This document shows, one piece after another, positions 14,717-15,615 of a stretch of DNA of 15,615 bases. Location: positions 1 to 15,615 of the forward strand of contig JAISES010000056.1 of the NCBI GenBank assembly GCA_031263965.1, written 5' to 3'. A program made the translations under genes and the position numbers. Each line of letters begins with the position of its first letter. The stretch's first letter is position 1. The notes under the pieces are model-generated. The model was not told where the DNA came from. It worked only from the letters and a program-made list of their open reading frames with translations, and did no database searches. Source of the DNA: Prevotella sp. (lineage in GTDB: Bacteria; Bacteroidota; Bacteroidia; Bacteroidales; Dysgonomonadaceae).

Positions 14717-15615
14717 ATGAAACTATTAAAATATATACCGGTCGCTCTTATGGCTATGATGGCATTTGGATCTTGCGATAGCGATCTGGATAAAGTGACT
14801 TATAACGAGGCTGATGCGAAGGTCGGCTCGTTGAATGCAATTGAATCTTCGTATGTGCTGGAAGAGGAAAAAGCTGATACTGTTGTTGAAATATTCAAAT
14901 GGGCAGCTTCTACTTTTGGATATGATGCGGCTGTTACTTATAAGCTGGTGGTTGATCTTTCAGGAAAGAATTTTGAAAACAGGAGAGTAATTGCATCTGT
15001 AATTGGTAAAACGGAATCTGCTATAACTCACCGTGAATTAAATGATATTTTAACGGGAATGGATTCTATTTATCATATCGGATATGGTAATGAGGCATCT
15101 TATGATATACGTATTGAGGCATCTATAGGTGATGTTGTAACTCCATTATATACTAATGTAGTTACTGCTAAGTTCACTACATATTATCCATCAACAAAAC
15201 CTGTAGTATATATTGTGGGTAATGGTATAAAGGATGTCCCGGAATGGAGCAATGATGCCGCTGCAATAGGAAATGGCCTTCAGCTATTCTTCTCAGATAC
15301 AAGTGCTAAAACTTCGTTGGTGTATACCTACACCGGATATTTCCTCGCAGGCAAAGCTTTGAAGTTTCCTATCAAGGCAGGCGATTGGAATACAGGTTAT
15401 GCTGCAGATGGCGATATATTGAAACCTAATAATGATGGGGTTGATTATACAATTCCGGTAACTCCTGACGGTTTATATACACTGGAGATAGATACTAAAG
15501 CTCTTACAATAAAGATGACACCATATACAGGAGCCGTGAACACATATACTACAATTGGTATAGTGGGGGATGGCGCCAATGGATGGCCTGGTGATGACAA
15601 CATCACTGATATAGC
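14717..15615 (+). CDS. SusE-like surface glycan-binding lipoprotein, 5' part
   Basis: The frame opens at ATG 14717 and stays open to the window edge; 299 full residues are visible. The signal peptide ends in lipobox FGSC (Cys20), followed by DSDLD, an acidic surface-export-like signal. Residues about 22-155 match the SusE N-terminal immunoglobulin-like domain (SSYVLEEEKADTVVEIFKW, then the VTAKFTTY strand). From about 163 a carbohydrate-binding domain of the SusE/SusF type begins (VVYIVGNG, AGDWNTGYA, VTPDGLYTLEIDTKALTIKM), and a second copy seems to start at 279 (TIGIVGDGANGW). SusE proteins hold polysaccharide at the cell surface next to SusCD; the characterised ones bind starch. It follows susD by 23 bases in the same operon. 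Its presence hints at an alpha-glucan target, but SusE-like proteins also occur in other loci. Confidence 0.9.
   Translation, partial: MKLLKYIPVALMAMMAFGSCDSDLDKVTYNEADAKVGSLNAIESSYVLEEEKADTVVEIFKWAASTFGYDAAVTYKLVVDLSGKNFENRRVIASVIGKTESAITHRELNDILTGMDSIYHIGYGNEASYDIRIEASIGDVVTPLYTNVVTAKFTTYYPSTKPVVYIVGNGIKDVPEWSNDAAAIGNGLQLFFSDTSAKTSLVYTYTGYFLAGKALKFPIKAGDWNTGYAADGDILKPNNDGVDYTIPVTPDGLYTLEIDTKALTIKMTPYTGAVNTYTTIGIVGDGANGWPGDDNITDI

Noticed and set aside
1..15615. CRISPR arrays, tRNA or rRNA genes, insertion sequences, phage or defence genes
   Set aside because: No regularly spaced repeats, tRNA-like cloverleafs, transposase or integrase motifs, or nuclease/toxin domains were seen on either strand.

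Overview
The window looks like a chromosomal segment of a Bacteroidales bacterium. It encodes SusC/SusD/SusE-type outer-membrane glycan uptake proteins, GH92 mannosidases and Bacteroidota-style lipoproteins, shows promoter-like TAnnTTTG elements, and lacks Shine-Dalgarno sequences before most starts. The moderate-to-low GC and general style would fit Dysgonomonadaceae or a relative, but that placement is a weak inference made without any database comparison.

Left part (1-3222, + strand): the 3' end of one GH92 family gene and a complete second GH92 gene. They overlap by four bases (ATGA), so they are probably translationally coupled. The second enzyme carries, at a constant offset of +2, all six active-site and specificity residues I recall for the characterised alpha-1,2-mannosidase BT3990. 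The first enzyme differs at several of those positions. Together they look like the exo-mannosidase tail of a mannan- or N-glycan-utilisation locus that continues to the left. A perfect 11-bp inverted repeat covers the stop codon of the second gene and closes the operon.

Middle part (3241-9660): a large lipoprotein on the minus strand (OmpA-like domain plus TPR-like tail) lies divergent from a smaller lipoprotein with a probable beta-barrel. The 230-bp gap between their starts carries a Bacteroidota -7 element on each strand. Next comes an AsmA-family inner-membrane protein with a helical C-terminal extension, ending in a strong intrinsic terminator. These genes look like envelope functions rather than part of a glycan locus.

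Right part (9661-15615, + strand): a non-coding leader of about 365 bp, followed by susC-like, susD-like and susE-like genes with gaps of 5 and 23 bp; susE runs off the window. This is the start of a second polysaccharide utilisation locus. The SusE family suggests, but does not prove, an alpha-glucan substrate. The enzymes and regulator of this locus are not in view.

I see no tRNA, rRNA, CRISPR array, insertion sequence or phage gene. I did not find a convincing entirely new system. The parts that most reward a second look are the two dissimilar GH92 active sites, the OmpA-TPR lipoprotein whose peptidoglycan-binding Asp is replaced, and the structured leader before susC.
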